NCBI GenBank assembly: GCA_002448235.1
Contig: DIXF01000001.1
Span: forward strand, 310,001 to 374,000
From: Syntrophaceae bacterium UBA6087
GTDB lineage: Bacteria; Desulfobacterota; Desulfomonilia; UBA1062
Reading direction: 5' to 3'
Length of the DNA: 64,000 nt
Positions within the stretch are counted from its first letter, which is position 1. Every line of letters starts with the position of its first letter. This document shows, one piece after another, positions 62,890-64,000 of this stretch. The notes under the pieces were generated by a model. That model had not been told where the DNA came from. It saw nothing but the letters and a program-made list of their open reading frames with translations, and ran no database searches. The translations under genes were made by a program, and so were the position numbers.

Positions 62890-63813
62890 CTATTGCGGCC
62901 TGCGTTCGAGCGATGCGCGGTCCCACTTGCTTAAATTCGCCGCTGCTTCGTAGGTGCTCTGGAAGAACGAGAGCACCAGTTCATCAGGTGAATCTGACTT
63001 CCGTACCTTTTCGTAGGGTAAAACAAATTCGCCGAGGTCCGGGTTGTACGAAGCCCCTTTCGGCTCGACTGGATATTCCTTGAAACCGGCAGGCTCGGGG
63101 TACGCATAAGCATAAAAGGCCGGCTCGCCGAGATTGGTGCCGGGCCAGAAACCGCAGCTGCTTACCTCGTGCGAGTATGCTTCGAGCATGACAGATCGGC
63201 CGACGTACTGAAAACCGGGATGCTCGGGCGCCCTGCGACCCGAGAAGCGGGTTACGGCCATATCGAGACCGCCCCAGAAAAAGTGGACAGGGCTGTCCTT
63301 GCCGATGAATCGGGACCGGAACTTCTCCATGAGCCGTTCGGCCTGAACAAGCGCCAGCCAGAAAGAATGCACATGTTCAGGGTCATACTGACCATGCCGG
63401 GTGTCCTGTTCAAAAGGCGTCTGATCGGGCACTTCCACGGGCGTAGTCCAGATATGCACCTCTATGCCCAGAGAGTTCAGTGCGTCCATTGTTGCATGAT
63501 AAAAATCGGCCACGGACTGGGGCTTTAATTTGACGGACCGGGCGTCTCCGCTCTCGGCCACGATGCGCATCTCATGATCGATGAAATCGAAATCTATCTG
63601 AAAGATCTGGTCGGCATACGGGATCGGAGACGTAGTCAGGCCGCGGGCTGTGACATAAAGCGGAACGTTCCACCAGTGATTGACCAGAGGGGTGAGCCTG
63701 AGCCGGATCTTGCCGATTATCTGCAGCCACCTGTGCAGGGTATCGTGGGTATCCCGCCATGCCTCGAGAGGAATACCCGGCCAAATTTCTTCTCTATGAT
63801 TTATCAACGGCAT
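62890..63813 (-). CDS. DUF5996 family protein
   Basis: 307 residues. The family start IPLEAWRDTHDTLHRWLQII and blocks WNVPLYVTARGLTTSPIPY, VHFFWGGLDMAVTRFSGR and GFWPGTNLGEPAFYAYAYPE match what I recall of DUF5996. Function unknown; no signal peptide. It stands alone between the kinase and the window edge. Confidence 0.85.
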   Translation of the reverse strand: MPLINHREEIWPGIPLEAWRDTHDTLHRWLQIIGKIRLRLTPLVNHWWNVPLYVTARGLTTSPIPYADQIFQIDFDFIDHEMRIVAESGDARSVKLKPQSVADFYHATMDALNSLGIEVHIWTTPVEVPDQTPFEQDTRHGQYDPEHVHSFWLALVQAERLMEKFRSRFIGKDSPVHFFWGGLDMAVTRFSGRRAPEHPGFQYVGRSVMLEAYSHEVSSCGFWPGTNLGEPAFYAYAYPEPAGFKEYPVEPKGASYNPDLGEFVLPYEKVRKSDSPDELVLSFFQSTYEAAANLSKWDRASLERRPQ

Positions 63814-63924
63814 ACATCCTCCTTATTGTTGCGATCAGCCCTCTTCATTCGCCTCCCTACTCCAGATTCTCCTTGCTCGAGTGATCAAGGCTTAAAGAAT
63901 GAGTTCCTGGAAGTATAAGAATAT

Positions 63925-63947
63925 CCGTCTCGTGCTTAAAATCACCG
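63925..63947. repeat. Dispersed repeat copy 2
   Basis: Pairs with the copy at 45916-45938 (one mismatch). It is followed five bases later by a REP-like element. Confidence 0.6.
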
Positions 63948-63951
63948 ACGC

Positions 63952-63976
63952 AAAAAAGGGGACAGATTTATTTTTT
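63952..63976 (+). repeat. REP-like repeat, plus orientation
   Basis: aaaaaa then ggggacagatttattttttg at the right window edge. Confidence 0.85.
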
Positions 63977-64000
63977 GTCGGCAAAATACCAAAGCACCTC

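Noticed and set aside
1..64000. CRISPR array or rRNA genes
   Set aside because: No regularly spaced repeats and no rRNA-like sequence seen anywhere in the window.

Overview
The window looks like a stretch of chromosome from an anaerobic Desulfobacterota-type (deltaproteobacterial) bacterium. The clues are a glycyl radical enzyme with its activase, a Tat-exported DUF362 protein paired with a membrane polyferredoxin, a V4R-domain hybrid histidine kinase, a candidate selenoprotein, and a mostly high-GC background. The lineage is inferred from gene content; no rRNA or marker alignment is available.

Layout. 0-3.6 kb: MarR-controlled MacA/MacB-type efflux operon with ATPase and permease split (permease runs off the left edge), with an 18-bp palindrome at its head. 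3.7-6.4 kb: P2-type cation ATPase. 6.5-9.0 kb: an ECF sigma / membrane anti-sigma / lipoprotein operon carrying glycogen-binding-like folds, plus a glycine-rich exported protein; sigma gene and target share a promoter motif. 9.3-15.5 kb: lower-GC block (methyltransferase, PilZ protein, hybrid kinase) ending at tRNA-Asn. 15.8-26.7 kb: housekeeping core (class IV aminotransferase, DUF177, rpmF, fabD, fabG, acpP, fabF, rpiB, glyA, nrdR, ribD, ribE, ribBA, ribH, nusB). 26.8-34.6 kb: envelope and redox genes (patatin with outer-membrane barrel, LpxR-like lipid A deacylase, polyferredoxin, DUF362, a delta-60 repeat remnant, a frameshifted CARDB protein). 34.7-39.0 kb: GntR regulator divergent from a glycyl radical enzyme and activase, with two identical operators between them. 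39.1-42.6 kb: AT-rich insert with one large phosphoesterase/STAND-like protein, a possible defence gene. 42.7-45.9 kb: MarR, metallo-beta-lactamase fold, alpha/beta hydrolase and an alkylmercury-lyase-like gene with two in-frame TGA codons. 46-54.7 kb: two small ORFs, four tandem paralogous lipoproteins, a TPR protein and an exported protein, apparently one transcription unit. 54.8-64 kb: AzlC/AzlD exporter, CorC/HlyC-type protein, a REP-associated transposase with inverted repeats, a flavodoxin-fold/SCP2 protein, a multi-PAS kinase, and a DUF5996 protein.

The strongest new observation is at 42741..43442. A single uninterrupted frame resembling organomercurial lyase (MerB) has TGA exactly at the two positions where MerB has its catalytic cysteines. 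Each TGA is followed at 17 or 19 nt by a small hairpin with a G/GU apical loop, as expected of bacterial SECIS elements. I read it as a two-selenocysteine MerB-like selenoprotein in a MarR-controlled operon. Second is the four-fold lipoprotein array with its TPR and exported partners, which I cannot assign to any described system. Third is the AT-rich phosphoesterase/STAND-like gene. A dispersed repeat (core ggggacagatttattt) recurs through the right half and brackets the transposase.
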